NCBI GenBank assembly: GCA_032158295.1
Contig: CM063247.1
Coordinates: 11,021,899 to 11,085,898 of the forward strand
Length of the DNA: 64,000 bases
Origin: Pycnopodia helianthoides
Lineage: Eukaryota; Echinodermata; Asteroidea; Forcipulatida; Asteriidae
Reading direction: 5' to 3'
Shown: piece by piece, positions 11,901 to 23,900 of the stretch
Position numbering within the stretch: position 1 is the stretch's first letter
How the letters are laid out: each line of letters begins with the position of its first letter
Notes under the pieces: model-generated
The model's database searches: none
Seen by the model: the letters and a program-made list of their open reading frames with translations, nothing else
What the model was told of the DNA's origin: nothing
Translations under genes and position numbers: made by a program

Positions 11901-14900
11901 CCTTCCTCACACGGCATGTCAACAACCTTGTACAGGTTCACTAATCTGAGACGACAGCAGCCTAATTCACATCAGATGATTTTCCGGAAAATTTTAACAG
12001 ACAGGTAATTCTCAAAAACCCAGATATGCAAGAAATCTGTTCCTGCTTTCCACGAAAAACCGGCCGCCTACGTCAAAACAATGTCCAGACAAATATTTGT
12101 CCAGACAAATATTTGGGTTGTACAAGCCTTGACTGTCATATCCTTGCGGTTACTGACTACCTGCCGAATGATGGCCTGCAACCACCCCCAGATTTGGGTA
12201 AACTATGGGGAAGATTTACAACTTATTCAACAGTTCTTTGACTGGAGCAGCGGGGAGAATAACTCTGCCTTGACCCAGCCGAATATGATATGGGGGAACA
12301 GTTGGAGGTAAAATAAAAGGTAGACGTACGGAGGTTGTTTTGGGGTGAAATGTACCTTCGTTCCCCCATCCCCCCCCCCCTTCAAGAATATTTAAAACTG
12401 CACAATCATCAAGCATACCACTCAGACTACTGGGTACAAGTTTCAAAGTGATATACAAAAATAAAACCATTAGTTCAAACACAATTTATAAAACAACAAA
12501 GCTAAACTTTGCATTTATAACAAGGAACTAGTTTTTGAATAAAAAGAAAATAAGAACACAGTTGCTTTGCAAACTGCTTACCAACCCAAATTAAATATTA
12601 AATGATACAAGTTTCCCAGCTTCAACAAAAGGTTTACATGAACTTACTGAATGCAAATAAATCTTAACAAACTGTGCCTGTGAGAGTAATTTTATTCAAA
12701 GATGTGAAAAACTGATCAAACTTTTCATTAATTTTTTTTAATTTTATTTTATTATTTTTTTTTTAACTTTTTGCTTCATACTAAAAGTATTCCATAGGCA
12801 TAATTATCAATCATAAAAAGTATCCGATTGTAATTATGATCGTCCCCACGGCAGCATGAAATATGACTTTGCTAGCATGTGATTGTTCCCATGGTAACAC
12901 ACTAAGTGGCCTTATTAATAGATTTTACAGTCTCCTTTCCATCAAGGATAGTGTGACCAGGGGCGTGTCTTTATTCTCAATTTTGACCACCATGCCAGAA
13001 GGGTCATTCTCACAGCAGGGTGTACAAAGATCCATTATGTCATCTGAGCAGGGTAGTGGAATAACAAATCCGCTGGGGTAACAGCAGGATACCAGTGAGC
13101 GGCTGGTCGTGTTACTGACCACCTGGTGCGCAAGTGAAACTTTATTATTTCATTCATGGCTTGTGCAGGGATCGCATTCAATTACTCCCACACCAGCAGC
13201 AGTTCATTTGATGTGGATTTGAGCGAAGTTTTCACTATCTTTTATGGGGGCCAAAAATGACTCTTCCGGAAGCTTCAACAAACCAAAGACTTCTAACTTA
13301 TCACCGAGATAAAAAGTTAGCTGTGTACAAATATAAAACGCTAATTGTTATTATGGCTATTATTATTAATATTATTTATTTCCGAAAATGAAACCAAGGA
13401 TGCCTCTTAAGTGAACTTAATCAAGGTAGCTCGCAAGCCTGAGGAAACCTGTAAACAAGGGTGCTTGTTGTGTGAAAAAGAAACACCAGAGTTGACCCCA
13501 AGTTTCCATGATAAGTGTTCTGGGTTCTTTTATGTGCACTACCAATTCTAGTACACTGGACCTACGGCTTAATGTCCCATCCGAAGGACAAAGCAATTAT
13601 GGTGCTCAAAGGCACAAAAGCCACAACCGGAACTCGAACCCAATCTCTGCAGATCAGAAACACCAGACCTCTTTACCGCTTGGTGACGGAATGCCGTAAC
13701 TGTTACTTGATGGTAACACCGAGCAAGATGAGTAAGTGAGCAATTCATGGTTCAGGATGGTCTTAAACTTTGTTGAGGCCATTTGCCTCCTTGATCTTGG
13801 CCTTTGTTTTGGAATGTTGTTTTGCAAAACAAGTTGATGATTTAGAAAGAGTTCAGAAACATACCAAGAAGCCCTTGAGGTTAAAAATCTATGCACCCTT
13901 CAATGGCAAAGAAAAGACACCTGCAAAAATGTTGTAGGGAAGTCTTGCAGGTTTAAAGATTGGCTGCCTAAACAGTGAGGTGATCAGGTACAATATAACT
14001 TAAGAGACAGCCATAAAATCTCTAGAGTAAGGTCAGGCCTGGAATTACACGTAGGCCACGGAGGCCATGGCCTCTGTTGCCTCACTCTTGGCCTTGGTGC
14101 CCCTGCAGAAGTTTCCCATAGACTTTAAGATTTTCCAATGGAAGTGCCCTTTGCAAAGTGAAAATGGCCTTGCCCTCTCAAAGATGAAATTCCAGGCCTG
14201 TAAGGTATAAGACCAACAGATACAAGAACAGTGCAATTCCTTAACTAATTGACCTCTCAAACAATAAATGAGTTAGTTCCTATTTGTAATGATTTCTCAC
14301 TCTAGGTTTGAGCCAACACTTGCTAGGGTTTGTTTGATGGCTTATGTGTGTTTCATGTAGGTGCTTACAAATTACAATTGTTTATATTATAATCAAGTTT
14401 TTAGGATTTATTTTATTGGTGTATGCTGCTGGTGGCTGCCTTGTCTTTATTTTGGGGTTTTTCCATATATTCTAATGTGTTTTTGCGGATTGTTAATATT
14501 GATTCACGATTTCCTTTTTATTATATAATTGCTGATTTTGTTTGTTTTGCTTGGTATTTTTATTGTAAAAAATTGCTACAAGTTCAATTCAATCAACCAT
14601 CAATAAAAGTAATATATAATAATAATAGAGAGGTTTCGCAAGGCTACGGATACAGATACGGATACGGATACATCAACACTTTGTGTGTTCACGTGACGCG
14701 TAACCGTGGCTTCCGTGTTTTGCATGTGCGTTGACAACGGATACGGGAGCTCATTCACGTACGTTAAAAACGGAGACCGTTTTGCTGATTTTAGTTGTAT
14801 TTTTGCCCTAGATTAAAAACATTTCCCCTGGTATTGCTTTTAAAGGTGTCATTTATGACATAGATGGAAATGTTTTCATCATTTGTAAGCAAAATATGGG

Positions 14901-17900
14901 GAAAATACAGTATAAACAGGAGTCTCTATTTTGCCGTGCTAACCGGAAACTTTCTTTACACGCGTTTAACGTGGGGGTCCGAAAACGATAATTTGAATAA
15001 AAATACTACTCAATCAAATTCTCCAATGTAACAAGAACACACACACAATGTTTTTGGATTTATTTTGCTCGCAAAACCCATGCCAACGTATGTCTATAGT
15101 TTGGCCCAGGCCTGACACATAACTCTATGATTGCGAAACAAAGTCTGAGGCGCATCTAACGTGAACGGATACGGTTATCGTATCTGTATCTTTATCCGTA
15201 TCCGTACGCTTGCGAAACCTCTCTAATATCCCTTACATGAACGTGAAACGACCTAGTCAATGATTATCAATTACAGTTATTAATTACATTTGAGGGAACA
15301 TAACACTAAGTGTGTGTGGCCTGAGTTTTAATCTAGCGAGGGCAGCATTCAACACTAATGGAAGAACATTGTTTGACTATTAGCATCACACCAACAGAGG
15401 GCAGTATGATGAATTTGTGGTGAGAGCCATACCAAACGGTGGGCAGTGAGACAACCCTTTAGGATGGACAGGCACAGTGTCTAACCATTTCCCCGATTTG
15501 TCATTTTATTAACTACCAACAGTTAATAACACTCTCACAAAAGTTGTATTACTTCAAACATTTTTCAAGAGAGTGGCAGCTTTGCAAAATTGAAGTAATT
15601 CTGATCACAAATGGGTCCCAAAGAGCTTAATGTCATTAACTCTATAGCAGTGCCCTGTGAAAATGTGTGGTGCCATGCATTAAAGGTGTTATACCTGATT
15701 GGTGAGGATAAAAAAAACATTACATTCATTAATTTTAGTCTGAAAGCTCACTGATTATGAAGAACCATTTTTTTCTGTGAAATATTTTCCTCTGAAATGA
15801 ATTCATATTCGAGAAAACAGCATCTGAAAACCTTTTAAAAATTCAACAGCTGATCTTGACCCAAATTAAGGACAATGTGTTTAGATGCTGAAAATTGCAT
15901 AGTTTTTCAATAATTTTTCTCCTGACTCACATATCGGATCAGGCCCAAATTTTCATGTTATTTCATGTTTATGGTTGATTAGTTGATCACTCCAAACATG
16001 AACACTGTCTGTGAGTTTGTCAGCTCTACAAATCCTGTATTTATACCTTCGTAAATGAAATTTTGTGAATAAAAATAATATACAAAAATTCTAGAAATAA
16101 TGACTGTGTGTACAGTCAAGGCATTTCAAAGCTGACAGCCCAAACTTTACTTGTGTCACAACTTAAACTTTAGGGAGACCGCCAACATAGGGCTAGATAG
16201 CTCAGTTGGTAGAGCGCCGGTACGTTAATCCGGAGGTTGTTGGTTCAAATCCCACTCTAGTCAATTTTTCTTCGTTCAACCCCAAACCAACTTAAACTTT
16301 AGGTAAATTTTTAAGGTCACATGGTGTGTTGTAACCAATACAATGCGACATATAAATAGAGCGGATTTAATTGGTACTGCCAATAAAAACACAGTCTGAA
16401 AATTGGGCTGAATTACTCAACAAATGATAATGCTAGGGTTGTTATTAGTATTATTAATAATATAATTCTGGCTATGAAACCAAGGATGCCTCATAAGTGA
16501 ACTGAATTACTGTACCTCAGAAGCCTAAGGAAACCTGTGAACAAGGGTACCTGCTAAGTTAACCAGAGACACTGGGGTTAACCCCTACTCTTCCACGATA
16601 AGTGTCCTAGGATAAGTGTCCTAGTGCACGGGACCCACAGCGTAATGTCCCATTTGAAGGACAAAGCAATTATGGTATAAAGTATCTTGCTCAAAGACAC
16701 AAGAGCCATGACAGGGGAATCAGAAACACTAGAGCTTGAGTTCGGTGCTCTTAACCGCTCGGCCACGACACCCCAATAAGCTGACGACTAAAATCCATGA
16801 TAGAAGAGTGTCGTGGCCAAGCGGTCTAGAGCATCATCAAACAGTTCTGATGGCTGAGTCATCAGAGTGTGGGTTCGATTCCAATCATGACCCTTGTGTT
16901 CTTGGGCAAGACACTTTGCTACTCATCACCCAGGAGTAAATGGGTACCTGCGAGGGTAGAGATTGTTGACGTAAATGATTAGCAACCAGTGCACCAATTT
17001 GGCTGCCGGTGCTGCCTACTCCAAAGGAGTAATGATGGTTTTTAGGAATGGTTAATGCCCTGTGAACAGTGGTAGTGATCAGGTAATAGAGTAAGGCACT
17101 TAGATACAATGTTTTAAAGTACCTAATAAATGCCCTACTTGTTTTATTAAAAAAAGGCAAATTTGTGCCAGGCCAGTTCTACAGTTTGTGATACTTGAGG
17201 CCGCAGATACAAAATGGTGATCAGTGTTTGTGAATAAAAGAAAGCTTGATAAGATAAGATCAGAAGAGCTTACTCTACAGGATGCCAGCCAAAATGCTAT
17301 GTAGCCTACACTTCTCGTAAGTGGTTACCATCTAAATTTCTTCAGCACTACTGTTACTTCCTGCATATAAGGCACTCAGCGTATAAGGTGCCTTACCATT
17401 AACTACCGAAACAAGATTCAAGTGATTCTAGAAGTGACAAAGGCATGAACAAGTATTCAACCAATTTTTCTGATTTACAGAAGAGCAGATTTGCAGATAA
17501 TGGTTACTTGGTCGGTCATACTCATCGAAGAATCCATAAGAACACCAAGGTTTCTGACTACACGAGATGGTTGAATAATGGTCTTTCCAATGTTAATTTC
17601 AGCAGGAGGCATGTTTTTGGTAAAAAGTGAGTTGAAATTGATGATTTCAGTTTTAGCATTGTTCAGAGCAAGGTTGTTTGATAATGACCAAGATCTCATG
17701 TCATCAATACAAGCCTTTACTTTTGCCATGGCTAAGTCTTGATCCGCCAGATTATAAGTAAGATAAAACTTAGTATCATCTGCATAAACAATACTTTTTA
17801 TACCATGAGCAGCTATGAGATCTTGCAGCAGCGCACTGAACAATATAAATATTAGGGGTCCGGCTGCAGAACCTTGTGGAACTCCACACCACAGGCAATG

Positions 17901-20900
17901 ACAGGTTCCCCAAATATGACACGATCTATTTCAAAGCTGTCATGGCTGTGTGACATAACCCATAACCAGAAGAGATACGCTTGCAAAGATGAGTATGGTC
18001 AAGAGTGTGAAAGGCAGAGGTGAAATCCAAGAGTACCAAGACTGCTTCTTGGTGATTATCTAGCGCTAGCAGGATGTCATTTTGCACGCTGAGGAGAGCA
18101 GTCTCGGTACTGTGAAATGGTCTATAAGCAGACTGCATTTTTTCATGAAGATTGTTATCACATAAATGGGCTTGAAGTTAATTAACAGCAATTCTTTCAA
18201 TTAATTCAGAAATATATCTATCGAGTTGAAAATAGGGAGGTAGCTAGACAGGCTTTCGGGGTCTAAGTTCGGCTTCTTTAAAAGAGGAAGTGCACATGCT
18301 TCCTTCAAATGAACAGGAAAAGGTCCAGAGGAAAGCGAAAGATTAATTATTTTTGTTAAAACAGGAAGCAATTCAGGATCGCAATCCTCAAAAACAGACA
18401 ATGGTAACGGGTCCAATTTGCAAGAAGTGACAGGAGAAGATTTAATAATTTTCAGCACCTCCACGGGGCGGAATTCAGCAAACAGTGAAGTACAGTGCTT
18501 TGTGTATTGAAACGGAAAGCAGTGCAGGTTGGAGACTAACCATTTTTCATGCAATTTGCAAATTTCAAACAAATTTGCATATCTGTCTGAAAGTTCCTTA
18601 GGGCCTTGAAGAGTGGGGAGAGATTTCATAAATTTGGCAGCTGAAAGTTTATCAATTAACTGAAACAGATCTTTAGGTTTGGAGTCAGATATTTCCTGGT
18701 GATGATACTTAGATTTTGAGGTTTCTATAAATAACACACTGATTATTGTAATATTCTTTATGAACCACAAGACCCATTTTTGACCATTTTTTTACCACTG
18801 GTGTGGGCGCTTTAGTCAGATCAGCCGCTTCTTGTATGCAGAAAAATACAGTACTTTCTGTTTTATAAGCGATATTGAGCCCTGAGAGCCATCAATTAAT
18901 CAGCCCAAAAGACTTTTCATCCCCCAAAAAACCCCACAAAACCAGGCACTTTAATGACATAACATATACTCACAGTGACGGCAAGTTCTTCTCCCAAGAT
19001 CGATCCCCATCTAGGACCTCATCAGTGAGCAGGCTGTTGTCATGGTGATCTGTGTTGTCGTGATAACGATGTGAGCTGCTCCGTTGGCTCTTGGATGCCC
19101 GTGCATCGTCGAGGACCTTTTGTGCTCTCAGGAGCAAAGCATCTTCCCTCTGGCGGTCATCTAAAGAAAAGAGACAAAACAACAAGACCATTGTTGTAGT
19201 GAGGAATGGTTTTTGGTACTGAAGTGTTGTTGACCTGTTACACAGCTCAAGAATCAGGAATGAGGCTTCTGCTGGCAATTCAGAAACACAATAATAGAGA
19301 TGAGATCACAACTTTGGAGCAAGAATTTGCTGAAATAACCTCCTCCTTTTTAAGCAGATGAAAATATAACATGTTATGCTTATCCCTCTTGCTGTCTGAC
19401 CATTCAATACCATTCACTGTGGTTTTGAATGATAGATAAACTATGCCAGCCTGCAATACGATACCATGAGGGAATGCATGTACACAGTACACAGTCAGTT
19501 CTGTGCACAGTTGTGCCACCGTACACAACCTTGGCAGTCGAATGGTTTCAAATGGTTGGTCAACTCACTGGAAAATGTTGCCAAGAGGCACTGTGAGTAG
19601 GAGGGTTATAATGATAAAATGTGACTTACCTTCTACCTGAGTTCTCTTCGTCCGTCGTGCACCAGAAAGCTGACCTCCTCCACTACTCTGAAACCCTAAT
19701 CCTCCCTCAACCAAGTATCCATTCAAAGACCGTCTGGCAGGTGTAACCTCAAAGGAAACAGAATGCTTGGGTGTACTTGCTAATGATGCTGCATGTCCTG
19801 TTTTAAGGGAAGACACTTTAAGGTTCGGAGTTCCTCTTGTTGACCTTAAACTGTCTCTCTGAGATGTCTCATTTTGAAGATTCAAAAACCTTGAGTCCTT
19901 CCTGATGCTGGAAGGCTTTGAGTTGGACGCTAAGCGCTCATCTGTAAACGGTGTACCGTTTAAAGCATAAGCACCTAAATTTAACTGAGATGGAATATTG
20001 TTGGAGTTTGTCTCGTGTGACGAGTACTGTCCTCTTGAGTTGTGACTGGGTAGGTGAAATTCTTTACCAGTTGGAGAGGCCATTATGAGATCGTCTGTGG
20101 TGAAACTTGACGCTTTCTTCGCTCGTGGATTAGTTCCAAACTCAAAGGATTTTCCCTTTCCTCGATGAGCTTCACTGAGGAGATCTTCTGCTGAGTTTGT
20201 CCTCATTAAGGTGTGAGAAGCTGGAAGGGTATCGTTAAAACTTTTCAAGCTTCTGAAGTTACTTTGTTTTTCACTTGTTATGGTCGAGTTGAGTTCCTGA
20301 ATCCAGCTTGGAGGTGGCCTTCCTCCTTCTCCCCGCATCAAGGGCTTTGATCTTACTGTACTGCTCATCCCGGATACATCGAGATCCTGCACCCAGCTTG
20401 GAGGTGCCCTACCACTGATGCCAGTCTCAGTAGCAATACCACTTCGACCCGACTTATCCAAGTCTTGGATCCAACTTGGAGGAGCCCTGCCACCAAGACG
20501 AGCCTGAGAAACGAGGCTGCTGACACCTGTAGAATCCAAGTCTTGAATCCAACTAGGAGGCCGCCTCCCTCCCTGTGTTTTAGTGGCGTATGCTGAGGCA
20601 ACATTTTTATTTCCCAAGTTTGTATTCGTTTTATGAACATCATGTTTTGACGGACCAAGATAGGAGGTAGAAAATCCTCTCCAGTCAGTTTTTCCAGGAA
20701 TGTGAGTTGGAAGTGATTGTCTACTTTTCAAGGCATCACCAACGGTACCTAAGACCGACTTCTTCACTGGAGAAATGTTTACCCGAAACCCAGGACCCCT
20801 TTCTTCCCTCCTTACACGTGACCTTATAGAGCTATCCTGAGTTCTTCCTCTAACACTCTGGTTTTCAAGAGAAGACCCTGCTAACCTCTGCTCAAATTTC

Positions 20901-23900
20901 TTCTGAAACTACCCTTCTCCCGGTTAGATTCTCTCGGATTCCATTCTGGCACGGCTCTTTCAGGCGTCTGAGATGGGAGCTGAGTAAGGGTTGGATAGAG
21001 TGGAGCATGAAGGAGAAGATCTGTTGAGAGACTTGCCCCCACTCTCCACCTCCGTGATAACTGAACTACCGGGCAGAGGTGAGAGGTCTGCAGTTAGAAG
21101 GCGAGAAGACTCCATCATTGATTCAGCTGCAAATAATAAGAAATTGAAAACACTTTTTGTAATCCTTTTTATCAGCACATTTGTGGCGTGTCATGACCGA
21201 GCGGTCAAGCTCACTGGACTCAAGCTCTAGTGTTTTTAATCAGCAGAGTGTGGGTTCGAGTCCCGGTCTTGACACTTGTGTCCTTATAAGCATGACACTT
21301 AACCATTATTGCTACGTCCTTCGGATGGGACGTAAAGCCGCTGGTCCCGTGTGCTGTGTAAGACAAGGAAAATAATGGATCAATGTTACGGTATATACAA
21401 GTCGGTACACACACGGAATTCCAACACAAACGAACGCAAAGTTACTTCCTTATAATCAGCATTCAGCAACAACCAAGCTCATCCGTATTCATTATGTTTT
21501 GCTTGTGATTAGTCTGCAATTGTTCACATATGCACTATGTACTATGCAGTATTAAAGTGGGGGCGGTGTCATTTTCGTAAACATATGTTTTGTTATTAAA
21601 TTGATACAAATGATGGCAATTGCCATTGTCTGCTCTGATATTTTTGTTGCATCAAAAGAGTTGCTTACTGCAATGGCGTCCATTGCAACGATACTGTGGC
21701 GATGGTTTTTACGAGTGTCAAAGTCTTGACTAATTGAAGCACGACTAGTCGGGTAGTGAATTTTTACTAGTCGCCCTGCACTAGACAACATTGCCCTATG
21801 AGCAGCTCATTTACACCAGGGGTGAGAGTCAGTGCTGAAAACAATGTCTGAAACTGGGATCCAGATCTTAGGAGGTACATTGAAATCATAGTTTTTCCAC
21901 CTTTTGATAACTCCCGGAGTTATAGAGTCCAAAAAGTTTTTGGGAACAGTATCTAGAGCACTAGAGTAGCAGATCAAAGAGCATGACTTGTTTATTTGGA
22001 GAAAATTACATGTTTTGGTTTACCAGGCAGACTTAAAAAATATTCTGAATTTAGGTAAATGTCTGATATTTCTCAACCCTCTAACACGCGTCTATCCTGT
22101 CCCCTCCCCCACTTTTGGAGTCAAAATAATTGACCCCCCAAAATAGTGGAAATGGTAAACACGCATTTTGCGGAGGTGCGTTCTGCATCTGCAAGGGGTT
22201 AATACACTTACCTTTCTCCCTTTCCACATCGGCTTGAACCATCTCACCGAACGATTCGTCCAGGAGCTTCTTAGACGTGTACCGTCGCCACTCATCCCTG
22301 GTGTCCCGCACACCTGTTTCTAAGCTACGGTCAACAGTTCTCAGCATAACTGACCTGGGAAATATGGGAAAACAACACCCGTTACAAGCTGCAGATACTT
22401 CCTGCACATGTATTGACTGCTAACAAATCAAAAATATAAAACATTTCCGATTCAGACCTACAGGCCCTATGTTATAATAATTATAACAGTAGTCAATAAA
22501 AGATGTTTTATGCTTTGCATAGCGTGGATCATATGAAAAATTATAGCAGTAAATTTGCTGGTACAACCATGTATAAAACTCTTCAGGAGAAGTGTTGGAT
22601 CTGAAAAGAACTGGTGTGGTTTTGATGTTTCGAACAGTATACTCTTTGGAAGATGAGCAGAGTATACTGTTTGAAACATCGAGACCACACCGGTTCTTCT
22701 CAGAGGCAACACTCCTCCCAAGAGAGTTTTATACATGGTTGTACTCGCAAGTTTACTACTGTATTTATTCTTAATAATAACAATATTACTTGGTTCTTAC
22801 ATAGCACACATAACCTAGCGGCTTGATCAAGGCGCTTTACATTATTATCCCTGTTTCTCAGGCATACTTCATTAATCAAACATAATATAATATATCGCCT
22901 CTACCCTTGCAGGTTCCCATTTATACACCTGGGTTAAGACAAGCAACTTTTGGCCAATTGTCTCGCTCAAAGACACAAGTGTCAAATCAGGATTCAAGCT
23001 CGGATTACTTGGCCATCCGAACTTGAGTCTAATGCCCTAGACAGTTCGGCCACGACATCCCACTTGGCCACCACACGTCAACGTGCACCATCTGCTTCAA
23101 GTTGTAATAGATTGTGCAAGTCTTGCATGTATTCGAACATTGGGACACGTTAAAGTGCTTGAGTTTGTTTCCTTCACACGCTAACGTAATCTACGTGGGA
23201 CCAAAGGGTCCCAAAAATGTTGGAATACGTGCGAGGCTTGCTTGGTGTATTACCCTCAATGTGCATAGATGTATGATGCTGAGTAAAGGATAGTTACTGA
23301 TTTGTAACTTGTCAATCACAATTTATTCTGGGTTTGATTAAGTGTTCTTCACTGACTACAAAGGACTGCTTGCGAGAGTGGAAGCTATGGACATATACAA
23401 GCTATTACTGAAATACGTGTCCTTTTATTTACAGATGTGTTCAACTTTCCACACTCCGTTAACTGTACATGGATGTGTCTGGGATTCTGAAGTACAAATA
23501 CGTCGAGGTGCCCGGCAGGGCTCAAAATTAGAACTGGACCACTGGCCTGAGGCCAGTAATTTTTAGTGTCAGACCAACAAACTCGTGACCAGACAAGTCC
23601 AGCGGTCTTGTGTTTTTCATTTGAATAAAAATACTGTGTAATCAATTTTTTTTAAGATTTTCAAATGATGACTTTTAGTCTATTTTGTCTGTCAATTCTG
23701 TTGAGTAGCAAAGTATAATTACTCATAGGACAAATAATATTTATCTTCTCTCATACAAGTTGAATAAAAACAGTTTATTGAAATGAACTGAGTAGATTTG
23801 TTTTTTCTCATTGTGATTCTGGTTTTGTAAAAAGAAAATGAAGTTCCAGTAAAAATTTTGAACTACAAGTCTTGTGGTCTTGTGGATTTTCCTACAAATT

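Larger units (their letters stand above)
8956..18973. other. LAS2: Long LAS2-like introns, repeat-filled
   Basis: This interval holds one placed small exon (9481-9552) and should hold another unplaced one. The rest is repeats listed separately, AT-rich sequence and a triplicated gatacagtgaaaa unit at about 9900-9940. A decayed element with aaaaaccaatctatgac near its end lies at about 9000-9215 and is related to the one at 57956. No other gene is supported; the open frames at 10573-10863, 11420-11752 and 14423-14734 have no coding character I can defend. Confidence 0.5.

Noticed and set aside
16191..16263. Possible tRNA-Asn gene
   Set aside because: The A and B boxes and acceptor stem are good, but U33 is replaced by C, the anticodon stem has a mismatch, and a diverged copy with shared 5' flank exists at 24902-24990. 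A SINE head explains it better.
17475..18770. Active LINE
   Set aside because: Stops and frameshifts separate the RT segments, and both ends of the protein are missing.
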